Positions 39,244 through 46,893 of a DNA stretch of 64,000 nucleotides are shown piece by piece. The notes beneath the pieces are model-generated. The model saw nothing but the letters and a program-made list of their open reading frames with translations, was not told where the DNA came from and did not search any database. Numbering within the stretch: the stretch's first letter is position 1; each line of letters begins with the position of its first letter. The DNA is from Gellertiella hungarica (lineage in GTDB: Bacteria > Pseudomonadota > Alphaproteobacteria > Rhizobiales > Rhizobiaceae). Made by a program: the position numbers and the translations under genes. The stretch covers positions 434,001 through 498,000 of the forward strand of contig NZ_JACIEZ010000003.1 of assembly GCF_014197145.1 (NCBI RefSeq). The letters are read 5' to 3'.

Positions 39244-40203
39244 TTACTGAACCGGGCCTTCGAGCGTGCCGGCTTCCGGCGGAGACGGAACATCGCTGGC
39301 ACCGATGTCACCGCTGGATACTTCGGAGCCCATGGAAAGTCCCGAGCCGTCCCGGCCCGCGACCGGTTCCGCAGGCACGGCAACCGCAGATTCGGAACTG
39401 AGGGAAGCACCGCCCATTGCAGATGCTATCTGCTGCGCCATCTGGATCGCGGAGCGCCGGTCGTCCTCGCTGGCCATGGAGAAGGCCTGTTCCTGGAGGT
39501 CCTGGATCCACGGCCGGTCCTTGGGCGAACAGTGATCGAGGGCAGCGGTCATGTAGCCGAGCCCGCGGGCCGTCTGGCCTTCCTGGAAGAGCAGGCTGCC
39601 AAAGATGCCCATGGCACCTGCATGGCCGTTCTTGCGCGCACGGTTCAGCCATTTCTTGGCCTGCTCCACGTTGCGCGACCCACCTTCACCCTTCAGCATC
39701 ATGCGGGCGAGCTGGTACTGGGCCTCCGGCACGCCGAAGGTCGAGGCCGCCTGGAAATAGAGCTGCCGCGCCTGGCCGAGATCCACCTTGATGGGGCTGT
39801 TGGCGATGCCGTGGCGGTAATATTCCGCCAGCGCCATCAGCGCATTGACGAAGAAGCCGGTATCTTCCGAGCCTGGCTCGATACCCTGCCCGGCAATCTC
39901 GTTATAGATCTTGAAGGCTTCGAAATCGCTCTGGGCAACACCGTCGCCATAGGCATACATGTTTGCTAGCGCCCAGCGGGAGCCCGTATGGCCCTTCTCG
40001 GCGGCATATCGGTAGGCTTCGACCGCATCCTGTTTCTGACCGCTCTTGTAGGCCTTGAACCCGAACTTGAAGAGGTCGAAGGGACCGGATTCCTTCGTCA
40101 CACCGGCATTGATGTCGAAGGCCTGCGCAGCGCCGCAGCAGGAGAATGCTAGGCCGAGGCCGAGCATCATCGCCTTCACAGAGAGGTACTCAACATTCAC
40201 CAT
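39244..40203 (-). CDS. exoR: ExoR, periplasmic Sel1-repeat inhibitor of the ExoS/ChvI system
   Basis: ExoR is a periplasmic protein that binds the sensor kinase ExoS (ChvG) and represses exopolysaccharide synthesis while promoting motility. The 319-residue precursor has a signal peptide ending AAQA, then FDINAGVTKESGPFDLFKFG, nearly identical to the mature start of Sinorhizobium ExoR. Sel1/TPR-like repeats follow (AEKGHTGSRWALANMYAYGD; ASTFGVPEAQYQLARMML; RKNGHAGAMGIFGSLLF). About 50 extra Ser/Ala/Pro-rich residues follow the region where Sinorhizobium ExoR ends. The start at 40201-40203 gives the signal peptide; the long upstream frame is rejected. Confidence 0.92.
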   Translation of the reverse strand: MVNVEYLSVKAMMLGLGLAFSCCGAAQAFDINAGVTKESGPFDLFKFGFKAYKSGQKQDAVEAYRYAAEKGHTGSRWALANMYAYGDGVAQSDFEAFKIYNEIAGQGIEPGSEDTGFFVNALMALAEYYRHGIANSPIKVDLGQARQLYFQAASTFGVPEAQYQLARMMLKGEGGSRNVEQAKKWLNRARKNGHAGAMGIFGSLLFQEGQTARGLGYMTAALDHCSPKDRPWIQDLQEQAFSMASEDDRRSAIQMAQQIASAMGGASLSSESAVAVPAEPVAGRDGSGLSMGSEVSSGDIGASDVPSPPEAGTLEGPVQ

Positions 40204-40665
40204 TTTACCCGGTTTCCCTGGACACTGCCGCCGAGCCGCAAGACGAGCGCTCTGGCCGGCAGAACCGTCAGACCTTGTTTCTAATCTCTGTTGATGGCGA
40301 TTAAGAGGCGGCTTATCGAGGCTGTCCCGCTCCCCACGGTGCCTGACGATGGAGAGACCATCCCACCGGTGGCAAGACCGGGGAATTTCAGGCACGACAG
40401 CACTGCCGCCTGCCCGTCCCAACGCCAATAAACCCAAGACCCGTTCGCTCATTCTTATCCTGAAGACGCGGCGGGCCCCTGCCCGTGCGTCATGAAGTGG
40501 GACGCTGCGCTCGCTTTGTGGCAGGAAATGGACACAATTTGCCAGGTGGAGAGGCGGCACATTCAAGTTTTTTAGATGTTGCGGAATCGTCACATTCGAA
40601 AGGCTGCAAACGCAAAAGGCCCCGGGGATGAATCCGGGGCCCTTTGTCAGATGCGCTGGCGCATA
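40204..40665. other. exoR upstream region with nested hairpins
   Basis: This 462-bp gap has no recognised gene. GTGCCTGA (40339-40346) and TCAGGCAC (40388-40395) form a perfect 8-bp outer stem. Within it lie a small hairpin (GATGG 40348-40352 / CCATC 40358-40362) and a palindrome CCACCGGTGG (40363-40372). On the minus strand this would be a structured 5' leader or promoter-proximal element about 135-190 nt upstream of exoR. Confidence 0.45.
40614..40646 (-). terminator. terminator of the FadL-like porin gene
   Basis: CCCCGG and CCGGGG arms with flanking AAAGG and CCCTTT form a long hairpin with one bulge. It lies 20 bp beyond the porin stop on the minus strand and is followed by TTTGCGTTTGC on that strand. 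Confidence 0.65.
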
Positions 40666-41844
40666 TCAGAACTTGATGGTGTACGAGCCGCCGAAGGCAT
40701 AGGCCCAGTCGCCGCCGGCCGTGGCATCGAAGGATGCACCGTCGGAGACCGACTGGCTGCCGGAGGTCAGGTAGGACACGGCGCCGCCGAGACGCAGTGC
40801 GCCCGGGCCTGCCTTGATCTGCGTGCCGGCGCCGACCGTCCAGGTGTCGGTCATGATGTCGGCACCCGTGCCCACGCCACGGTCCCAGGTCAGGCTGACG
40901 GTACCGGAGATGTCGTCGGTGAAGGCATGGCCAATACCGCCCTGCACCGTCCAGCCGTCACGCCAGAAGAAGTCCTTGGTGTTGGGGCCGATGCCCGTGA
41001 TCGTGTAGTCCAGGGTCTGGAGCACGCTCCAGTCCGTCCACTTGACCGAGCCGTATGCCAGCCAGCCGGGCGCGATGCCGCTCTGCAGGCTCAGTTCGAC
41101 CGACTGCGGCAGCGCACCCGAGCCCGTGGACGCGAAGGGCGTGCCGACCGGCACGAAAACGCCGGGGATCGGGGTGGGCAGCGGAACCGCATTGCGGAAG
41201 GTGCCTTCGGCATCGATATCGATCTGCGACCGGTACATCAGTTCTGCGCGAAGTGCGTATTCCGGGATCTCGTAAGCCGCACCGATACGGTAGCCGGCGG
41301 CGCCCTTGTCACGCAGGTTCAGCGTGCCGAGCGTCTTGACTTCGGTGTAGTCGAAGTCCTGCACGAAAACGCCACCGAGCAGCCAGGCCTTGCCGCTGCC
41401 GGCTTCCATGTTGACGCCGCAGGTCGCGCCATATTCGTTGGTTTCGAAACCGGCGCTCTTCACGGCATTCGGGGTGCGGCCGCTGGCGATATCAACCATG
41501 ATGTCGGCCATCTGCGACTGCGGACCGTAATCCGACGATGCGCCGAAGGGCTGCGTGTAGCTGCCGACGCACGAGAAGCGGTCGGAGACGCGAAGCTTGG
41601 CCCCGAAGGACGGAATGCCGTAATTGTTGGTGTAGTCGCTATCGGTGGCAGCTGCGCCGCCGATGGTGTCGAAGCCGCGGTGCGGCACGACATAGAGAAC
41701 GCCGGTGCGCATGTTGAATGCGCCGTCCTCATAGATCAGATCGGTATCCGCATCTCCCCGCGAAAATCCGCCTGCAAACGCAGTGCCAGCCAGACCAGCA
41801 ACGATCGCCAGCGCCAGAATGCCCTTAGTAGCCACTTGAGACAC
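40666..41844 (-). CDS. FadL/OmpP1-family outer membrane protein
   Basis: This is a 392-residue outer-membrane beta-barrel of the long-chain fatty-acid/hydrophobic substrate transporter family. A signal peptide (LALAIVAGLAGTAFA|GG) is clear. Alternating hydrophobic strands follow, with family-like text SFGAKLRVSDRFS, GYRIGAAYEIPEYALRAELMYRS, and a closing strand ending ...YTIKF with the terminal aromatic residue needed for barrel insertion. The transported molecule is unknown. It stands alone between two long non-coding stretches. Confidence 0.87.
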   Translation of the reverse strand: MSQVATKGILALAIVAGLAGTAFAGGFSRGDADTDLIYEDGAFNMRTGVLYVVPHRGFDTIGGAAATDSDYTNNYGIPSFGAKLRVSDRFSCVGSYTQPFGASSDYGPQSQMADIMVDIASGRTPNAVKSAGFETNEYGATCGVNMEAGSGKAWLLGGVFVQDFDYTEVKTLGTLNLRDKGAAGYRIGAAYEIPEYALRAELMYRSQIDIDAEGTFRNAVPLPTPIPGVFVPVGTPFASTGSGALPQSVELSLQSGIAPGWLAYGSVKWTDWSVLQTLDYTITGIGPNTKDFFWRDGWTVQGGIGHAFTDDISGTVSLTWDRGVGTGADIMTDTWTVGAGTQIKAGPGALRLGGAVSYLTSGSQSVSDGASFDATAGGDWAYAFGGSYTIKF

Positions 41845-42274
41845 GATGAAACTCCCCCCAAATCAGGATCAACCCATGAACCGGAGTTTATGCAGCTCCG
41901 GCTTGAGCGCAACTTGGCCCTTGCGCCGGGCAAAGGGGGAAATCGATGAAAGATTTACGTAAAAAAATGAACGTCGGGTGACGTTTTTTAGCCGTCCGCA
42001 ACAATTTTGCTCAGCAAGCGGCAATTTCCACCCATCTTGAGAAAATCATACCATTCCCCGCGAGGCCTGTTGCAGATTTGAGACATTTCCTGAATCTGAC
42101 GCAAACCACCATAAAAGGTCATTTCGCGCTCACTTTTCGCCGTGATTGCCGGTTCCCGCCACATTATTGCCCGCTTCGCCAGAATCCCGCCCGGCGTAAC
42201 CCCTTGGCAGGAAAAGAAAAATCGCCCGCCTTTGCAGGCGGACGATTCTTGCATGTCAAAGACAACCTTTAGCT
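41845..42274. other. intergenic region between porin gene and valS
   Basis: No gene is recognised in 430 bp. It contains the valS terminator (42221-42246) and, closer to the porin, a short symmetric hairpin (AACGTC 41970-41975 / GACGTT 41980-41985) with T-tracts on both strands. The hairpin may terminate an unseen short transcript or act in the porin leader. Confidence 0.4.
42221..42246 (-). terminator. intrinsic terminator of valS
   Basis: ATCGCCCGCC (42221-42230) pairs with GGCGGACGAT (42237-42246) with one G-T type mismatch, around TTTGCA. On the minus strand it is followed by TTTTTCTTTTCC. Confidence 0.8.
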
Positions 42275-45115
42275 TTATTCCGCTTCACTGACCCGCGCAA
42301 GCGCAGCCAGAAGGTTAGAGCGCTGGGTCAGAAGCTCTTCGTGCCGGGCGCGTTCGGCGGCAACCACCTCGGGATTGGCATTGGCGACGAACTTTTCGTT
42401 CGAAAGCTTGCCGGCAATGCGCCCCATTTCCTGGTCGACCTTGGCGAGGGCCTTTTCGAGGCGCGCCTTTTCTGCGGCGACGTCGATCAGGGCGCCGAGG
42501 GGCAGGCAGGCGGTCGCCTCGCCGACGACGATCTGGGCGGAGCCCTTCGGCGCGGCGTCGGCAAAGGAGATGCCGTCGATGCGGGCGAGACGCTTGATGG
42601 CTGCTTCATGCCGGTCGAGGCGCTCGCGCACGATGCCGTGCGCCCCCACCATGACCAGCGGCGAGATGGCTGCGGGTGGGACATTCATTTCGGCCCGCGC
42701 CGAACGGATACCGGATACCAGGTCGATCAGCCAGTTGATCTCGTCGGCAGCCGCATCGTCGGCGAAGGACGGTGCCGGCCAGTCGGCATGGCAGAGCAGC
42801 GTCGGGCGAATGGCGCCCTCGCCTGCCGTGTGCGCCCACAGCTCTTCCGTCATGAAAGGCATGAAGGGGTGGAGAAGCTTGTAGGTTTCCTCGAGCACAT
42901 AGGCCGCGCAGGCCTGCGCTTCGGCCTTGGCCGTCTCGTCCTCGCCGCCGAAGACGGGCTTCAGAAGTTCGAGATACCAGTCGCAGAACTGGTTCCAGAC
43001 GAAGCGGTAGAGGGCACCGGCGGCATCGTTGAAGCGATGCGTCTCGATGGCTTCCGTTACGTCACGTTCCGTACGGGCAAGCTCCGTCAGGATCCAGCGG
43101 TTGATGGTCAGCCGCGTGCTGTCGGGGTTGAAGTGCGGATCGCGCTTCACGCCGTTCATCTCGGCAAACCGGGTGGCATTCCAGAGCTTGGTGCCGAAAT
43201 TGCGGTAGCCGGCGATGCGGGCCGGATCGAGCTTCACGTCGCGGCCCTGGGCGGCCATGATCGCAAGCGTGAAGCGCAGGGCATCCGCGCCGTATTCGTC
43301 GATCAGTTCCAGCGGGTCGATGACGTTGCCCTTGGACTTCGACATCTTCTGCCCGTTCTTGTCGCGCACCAGCGCATGGACGTAGACGGTGTGGAAGGGC
43401 TCGACCGGATTGCCGTCCTCATCCTTCATGAAGTGCAGCGCCATCATCATCATGCGGGCGACCCAGAAGAAGATGATGTCGAAGCCGGTCACCAGCACGT
43501 CGGTCTGGTAGTATTTCGCCAGTTCCGGCGTCTCGTCCGGCCAGCCGAGCGTGGAGAAGGGCCACAGCGCGGAGGAGAACCAGGTGTCGAGCACGTCCTC
43601 GTCGCGGGTCAGGATCTCGCCCGGCTGGAAATTCTCGAGCTTTTCCTGAACCCAGGCCTTCCACGGGCCCTCATGGGCCAGATAGTGCTGGACGGCGGCG
43701 TCGAGTGCCTCTTCCTCGGTCTTCTCGACGAAGACCTGCCCATCGGGACCATACCAGGCGGGAATCTGGTGACCCCACCAGAGCTGGCGCGAAATGCACC
43801 ACGGCTGGATGTTTTCCATCCATTCGTAATAGGTCTTCTCCCAGTTCTTCGGCACGAACTTGGTGCGGCCTTCGCGGACGGAAGCGATTGCCGGTTGGGC
43901 GAGCGTCTTCGCATCCACATACCACTGCTCGGTGAGCCTCGGCTCGATCGGCACGCCCCCGCGGTCGCCATGGGGGACCATGTGCTTGTGCGGCTCGATG
44001 CGGTCGACGAGCTCCCGCTCCTCCAGAAGCTCGACGATGCGCTTGCGGGCGGCAAAGCGGTCCATGCCGTCGAGTTCGTTCCAGATGGTCGCGTGCTCGG
44101 CGCTTGCCTCCAGGCCTTCGAGGAAATCCTCGTTGCCCAGAATGGCGATGCGGCCCTCGATGCTGAGAATGTTGATCTGGCGCAGGCCCGCGCGCTTGCC
44201 GACCTCGAAGTCGTTGAAGTCATGGGCGGGCGTCATCTTGACGGCGCCGGTGCCCGCGGTGGGATCCGGATACTCGTCCGCAACGATCGGAATGCGGCGG
44301 CCGGTCAGCGGCAGGACGACATGCTTGCCGACGATGGCCTTGTAGCGCTTGTCGTCGGGATGGACGGCAACGCCCGTATCGCCCAGCATGGTTTCCGGGC
44401 GGGTGGTTGCGACGACCAGATAGTCGCGCGTCTCGTATTCGGTCGGGTTGCCTTCCTCGTCGAAGGCGACCGGGTGCTGGTAGGTCACGCCCGATTCCAG
44501 CGGATAGCGCAGATGCCACAGGTTGCCGTTGACCTCGACCTGCTCCACCTCGAGGTCGGAAATGGCGGTCAGCAGCTTCGGATCCCAGTTGACCAGCCGC
44601 TTGTCCTTGTAGATCAGGCCTTCCTTGTAGAGCTGCACGAAGACGTCGAGCACGGCGCGGGACAGGCCCTCATCCATGGTGAAGCGTTCGCGCGACCAGT
44701 CGCAGGAAGCGCCGAGCCGCTTGAGCTGGTTGAAGATCAGGCCACCGGATTCGGCTTTCCACTCCCATACCTTGTCGATGAAGGCTTCGCGGCCCATGTC
44801 GCGGCGGTGCTGCTGCCGTTCCATGAGCTTGCGCTCGACCACCATCTGGGTGGCGATGCCGGCATGGTCCATGCCCGGCTGCCAGAGAACGTCCTTGCCG
44901 CGCATCCGCTCGAAGCGGACCATGATGTCCTGCAGCGTGTTGTTCAGCGCATGGCCCATGTGCAGCGAGCCCGTCACGTTCGGCGGCGGGATCACCACGC
45001 AGAAGGTTTCCGCACCCGGCTTGGCGTTCGCGCCGGCGCGAAACGCGTCGTTTTCGTCCCAGGCCTTGGCGATCTTCGGTTCAACGGTGGCGGAATCGTA
45101 AGTCTTGTCGAGCAT
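42275..45115 (-). CDS. valS: valyl-tRNA synthetase
   Basis: This is a 946-residue class I synthetase with editing activity. The HIGH motif appears in PPPNVTGSLHMGHALNNT and the KMSKS motif in KNGQKMSKSKGNVIDP. A large CP1 editing domain (VATTRPETMLGDTGVAVHPD) and a C-terminal coiled coil (EKARLEKALAKVDQEMGRI) are present. MLDKTYDSATVEPKIAKAW at 45113-45115 is the family start. Confidence 0.97.
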   Translation of the reverse strand: MLDKTYDSATVEPKIAKAWDENDAFRAGANAKPGAETFCVVIPPPNVTGSLHMGHALNNTLQDIMVRFERMRGKDVLWQPGMDHAGIATQMVVERKLMERQQHRRDMGREAFIDKVWEWKAESGGLIFNQLKRLGASCDWSRERFTMDEGLSRAVLDVFVQLYKEGLIYKDKRLVNWDPKLLTAISDLEVEQVEVNGNLWHLRYPLESGVTYQHPVAFDEEGNPTEYETRDYLVVATTRPETMLGDTGVAVHPDDKRYKAIVGKHVVLPLTGRRIPIVADEYPDPTAGTGAVKMTPAHDFNDFEVGKRAGLRQINILSIEGRIAILGNEDFLEGLEASAEHATIWNELDGMDRFAARKRIVELLEERELVDRIEPHKHMVPHGDRGGVPIEPRLTEQWYVDAKTLAQPAIASVREGRTKFVPKNWEKTYYEWMENIQPWCISRQLWWGHQIPAWYGPDGQVFVEKTEEEALDAAVQHYLAHEGPWKAWVQEKLENFQPGEILTRDEDVLDTWFSSALWPFSTLGWPDETPELAKYYQTDVLVTGFDIIFFWVARMMMMALHFMKDEDGNPVEPFHTVYVHALVRDKNGQKMSKSKGNVIDPLELIDEYGADALRFTLAIMAAQGRDVKLDPARIAGYRNFGTKLWNATRFAEMNGVKRDPHFNPDSTRLTINRWILTELARTERDVTEAIETHRFNDAAGALYRFVWNQFCDWYLELLKPVFGGEDETAKAEAQACAAYVLEETYKLLHPFMPFMTEELWAHTAGEGAIRPTLLCHADWPAPSFADDAAADEINWLIDLVSGIRSARAEMNVPPAAISPLVMVGAHGIVRERLDRHEAAIKRLARIDGISFADAAPKGSAQIVVGEATACLPLGALIDVAAEKARLEKALAKVDQEMGRIAGKLSNEKFVANANPEVVAAERARHEELLTQRSNLLAALARVSEAE

Positions 45116-45181
45116 TTGGCAGACCATGCGTGAGGGAAAATACGGGCCTCAGGGTAAATAGGATGGCTCTGCCCGAGTCAA

Positions 45182-45206
45182 TAAAAAAGCCGCCCCCGCG
45201 CGGGGC
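45182..45206 (-). terminator. possible terminator after the 58-residue gene
   Basis: A GC-rich self-complementary run (GCCCCGCGCGGGGGCGGC on the minus strand) is followed by TTTTTT. The hairpin loop is small, so the exact fold is uncertain. It lies 7-31 bp beyond the small gene's stop and upstream of valS. Confidence 0.5.
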
Positions 45207-45212
45207 ACCGGG

Positions 45213-45389
45213 CTACCGGTCCGCGGCTGCCGCGCTCCGTTCCCCGGCGGAAAGGCGCCGCATCTCCACCCGGTATCGAAGCACGATGCCTGTCATGGCA
45301 ACGGCAAAGAAGGGGATCGAAAGAACCCACACGGCCTTCACCCAGTCGGGCGAGGAACGGTAGAAATCGAGGATCGAAATGCTGTCCAT
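45213..45389 (-). CDS. 58-residue single-span membrane protein
   Basis: This is a small unannotated-length ORF starting MDSISILDFYRSSPDWVKAV, followed by a membrane helix (WVLSIPFFAVAMTGIVLRY) and a basic tail RVEMRRLSAGERSAAAADR. A near-perfect ribosome-binding site (AGGAGGT) stands 8 bases before the ATG at 45387-45389. I recall similar short proteins (FYRxxPDWVKAVWxL) next to valS in other rhizobia, which supports a real gene. Function is unknown. It is preceded by a possible 36-residue ORF, whose stop codon lies within the spacer after the AGGAGGT site. Confidence 0.75.
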   Translation of the reverse strand: MDSISILDFYRSSPDWVKAVWVLSIPFFAVAMTGIVLRYRVEMRRLSAGERSAAAADR

Positions 45390-45392
45390 GCG

Positions 45393-45503
45393 TCAGACCT
45401 CCTGAAAAGGTCCGCCAGGGCGGGATGCCCTGGCGGCCGGGGAGTTCAAACGTCGCACAACGACGACCGCCCTGCCCTTTACACTCGCGAGAATGCTGGA
45501 CAT
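45393..45503 (-). CDS. possible 36-residue leader ORF
   Basis: This short frame starts MSSILASVKGRAVVVVRRLN and ends GGPFQEV. The ATG (45501-45503) has a strong GGGGAGG ribosome-binding site 8 bases upstream. The end of the frame overlaps the ribosome-binding site of the 58-residue gene, only 3 bp before that gene's ATG. A 10-bp stem hairpin lies inside it. It may be a regulatory leader peptide or simply a translated basic mini-protein. No family is recognised. Confidence 0.45.
   Translation of the reverse strand: MSSILASVKGRAVVVVRRLNSPAARASRPGGPFQEV
45412..45436 (-). promoter_or_regulatory. stable hairpin just upstream of the small gene's ribosome-binding site
   Basis: CCGCCAGGGC and GCCCTGGCGG are perfect 10-bp inverted arms around five bases. 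On the minus-strand mRNA the hairpin lies inside the 36-residue frame and ends shortly before AGGAGGT of the 58-residue gene. It could modulate coupling between the two frames. Confidence 0.5.
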
Positions 45504-45551
45504 GCGACAGGGCCTCCCCGGCCATGACTGGCTAGGGCTGTTGTAGCCGGG

Positions 45552-45571
45552 TATTGTCATATTCGACAATA
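45552..45571. promoter_or_regulatory. dyad TATTGTC-N6-GACAATA, candidate operator
   Basis: TATTGTC (45552-45558) and GACAATA (45565-45571) form a perfect 7-bp inverted repeat with a 6-bp spacer. It lies about 50 bp upstream of the leader ORF start. The ATTGT...ACAAT form is common among MarR-type operators, but no regulator gene is nearby. Confidence 0.45.
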
Positions 45572-45680
45572 GCCGTGTTGCGCGGGAAGTTTGAAGTCCC
45601 GGCCCGAACGATCGGTTCAGGCGCACCTACATTAGCATGGACTTCTTTTTGCGAAAGTCCCCGAGAGGGAGGCAGCCAAC

Positions 45681-45704
45681 AAAAAAGGGGGCCGAGGCCC
45701 CCTT
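45681..45704 (-). terminator. intrinsic terminator of popZ
   Basis: On the minus strand AAGGGGGC pairs with GCCCCCTT around a 4-nt loop and runs into six T residues. It lies about 26 bp beyond the popZ stop. Confidence 0.85.
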
Positions 45705-45729
45705 CGCGAATCGACGACGCCGTCAGGTT

Positions 45730-46656
45730 TCAACGGCGCGGGCCACGGGCCACGCGCTCGATCTCCTCGCGCACGAGACGCTCCACCAGCGTCGGGAGGT
45801 TGTCATCGAGCCATTCCTGCAGCATGGGGCGGAGCAGGTCCTGGGCGATTTCATCGAGAGAGCGCTGTGCGGTGAGGTTCACCATTTCCGCCAGTTCGTG
45901 GAAGGAGCGTGCGACCTGTTCACCGGTTTCGCGCGAAACCAGAGAGGTAACCTGTTCCTGAAGGTCGACCTTGGGCGCCTCGAACGGCCTTTCCTCGGCT
46001 GTGACCGGCTCATCCATAAGGGCGGCCGCGGCTTCGGCCAGACTGTCGATCTGCGGCGCTGCGGCCGGTTCTTCGCTCCGGGTTTCGCGAAGCTCTTCCG
46101 CTGCGGGCTGTGCCGGAGCGGAAGTTGGACGGGCGATGGCCTCCACGGGGCGGATGACAGGTGCGGCGCGCAGTTCAACGGCGCGTGCGGTTTCGGGCTC
46201 CGGCGCAGGCGGCGCGACGCGGGCCGTCTCCGTGCGTTCGGAAGCGGCGCGGACACGGGCGGCGACATCCGCCAGCGAGATGGAGCGGGCTTCCTCCTCA
46301 CGGCGCGGCGCAGGGGGCTGCTCTGCCGGCGAATTGGCTGCAAGCGGCGGAGAAACGGCAGCGGCCGGCTGCGGACGAACCTGGGAAACGGCCACCGGGC
46401 GTTCCACCGGCTGGTTCTGGGGAGCGGCCTGAGGCGCCGGACGCGCAGCAGGCACGAAGGACGGAAGCTCGTCCTCGATCGTCAGGCGGATCTCGTCAAC
46501 CAGCGCCGCACCCTGATCTTCCTCGACCACATCCATGGAAGCCAGACGCGCCAGCTCGGAATTGGCCTGATCGGGCTCGTTGCTTTCGATGATCCGGCGG
46601 ATGGAGGCCAGAATTTCTTCCATGGAGGGTTCACGCGCTACACTTGGCTGAGCCAT
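45730..46656 (-). CDS. popZ: PopZ-like polar organising protein (DUF2497)
   Basis: PopZ forms a condensate at cell poles that anchors the ParB-origin complex and recruits polarity factors; in Agrobacterium-type cells it marks the growing pole. The 308-residue protein has the conserved N-terminal helix SVAREPSMEEILASIRRIIE, a long Pro/Ala/Glu-rich linker (about residues 65-225) and a C-terminal oligomerisation region (LDEIAQDLLRPMLQEWLDDN, LPTLVERLVREEIERVARG). MAQPSVAREPS at 46654-46656 is the start. It lies between tolC and valS. Confidence 0.92.
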   Translation of the reverse strand: MAQPSVAREPSMEEILASIRRIIESNEPDQANSELARLASMDVVEEDQGAALVDEIRLTIEDELPSFVPAARPAPQAAPQNQPVERPVAVSQVRPQPAAAVSPPLAANSPAEQPPAPRREEEARSISLADVAARVRAASERTETARVAPPAPEPETARAVELRAAPVIRPVEAIARPTSAPAQPAAEELRETRSEEPAAAPQIDSLAEAAAALMDEPVTAEERPFEAPKVDLQEQVTSLVSRETGEQVARSFHELAEMVNLTAQRSLDEIAQDLLRPMLQEWLDDNLPTLVERLVREEIERVARGPRR

Positions 46657-46862
46657 AACATTCCCCGTTTCAATCCTCGTTCCGCATGCCCGGAAACAGA
46701 AAGCCGGAAAGGCACCTGCCCTGGTGGCCGCGATATCGCCAGCGCTACGGACAAACAACAGTCGTCAGCCATCCGTTCCGCTTCGATTACCCCGAAGACT
46801 ACGGGAAACCCGAACGGAAAAAAACAGCGTGAATCAACAATTAAGGATGATGCACAGGATTT

Positions 46863-46884
46863 ATGGCCGCGCGGTGGCGGCCAT
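46863..46884 (-). other. hairpin at the tolC 3' end
   Basis: ATGGCCGC (46863-46870) pairs with GCGGCCAT (46877-46884) around GCGGTG, starting 10 bp beyond the tolC stop. No T-tract follows on the minus strand, so terminator function is uncertain. Confidence 0.4.
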
Positions 46885-46893
46885 GAACGCGAT

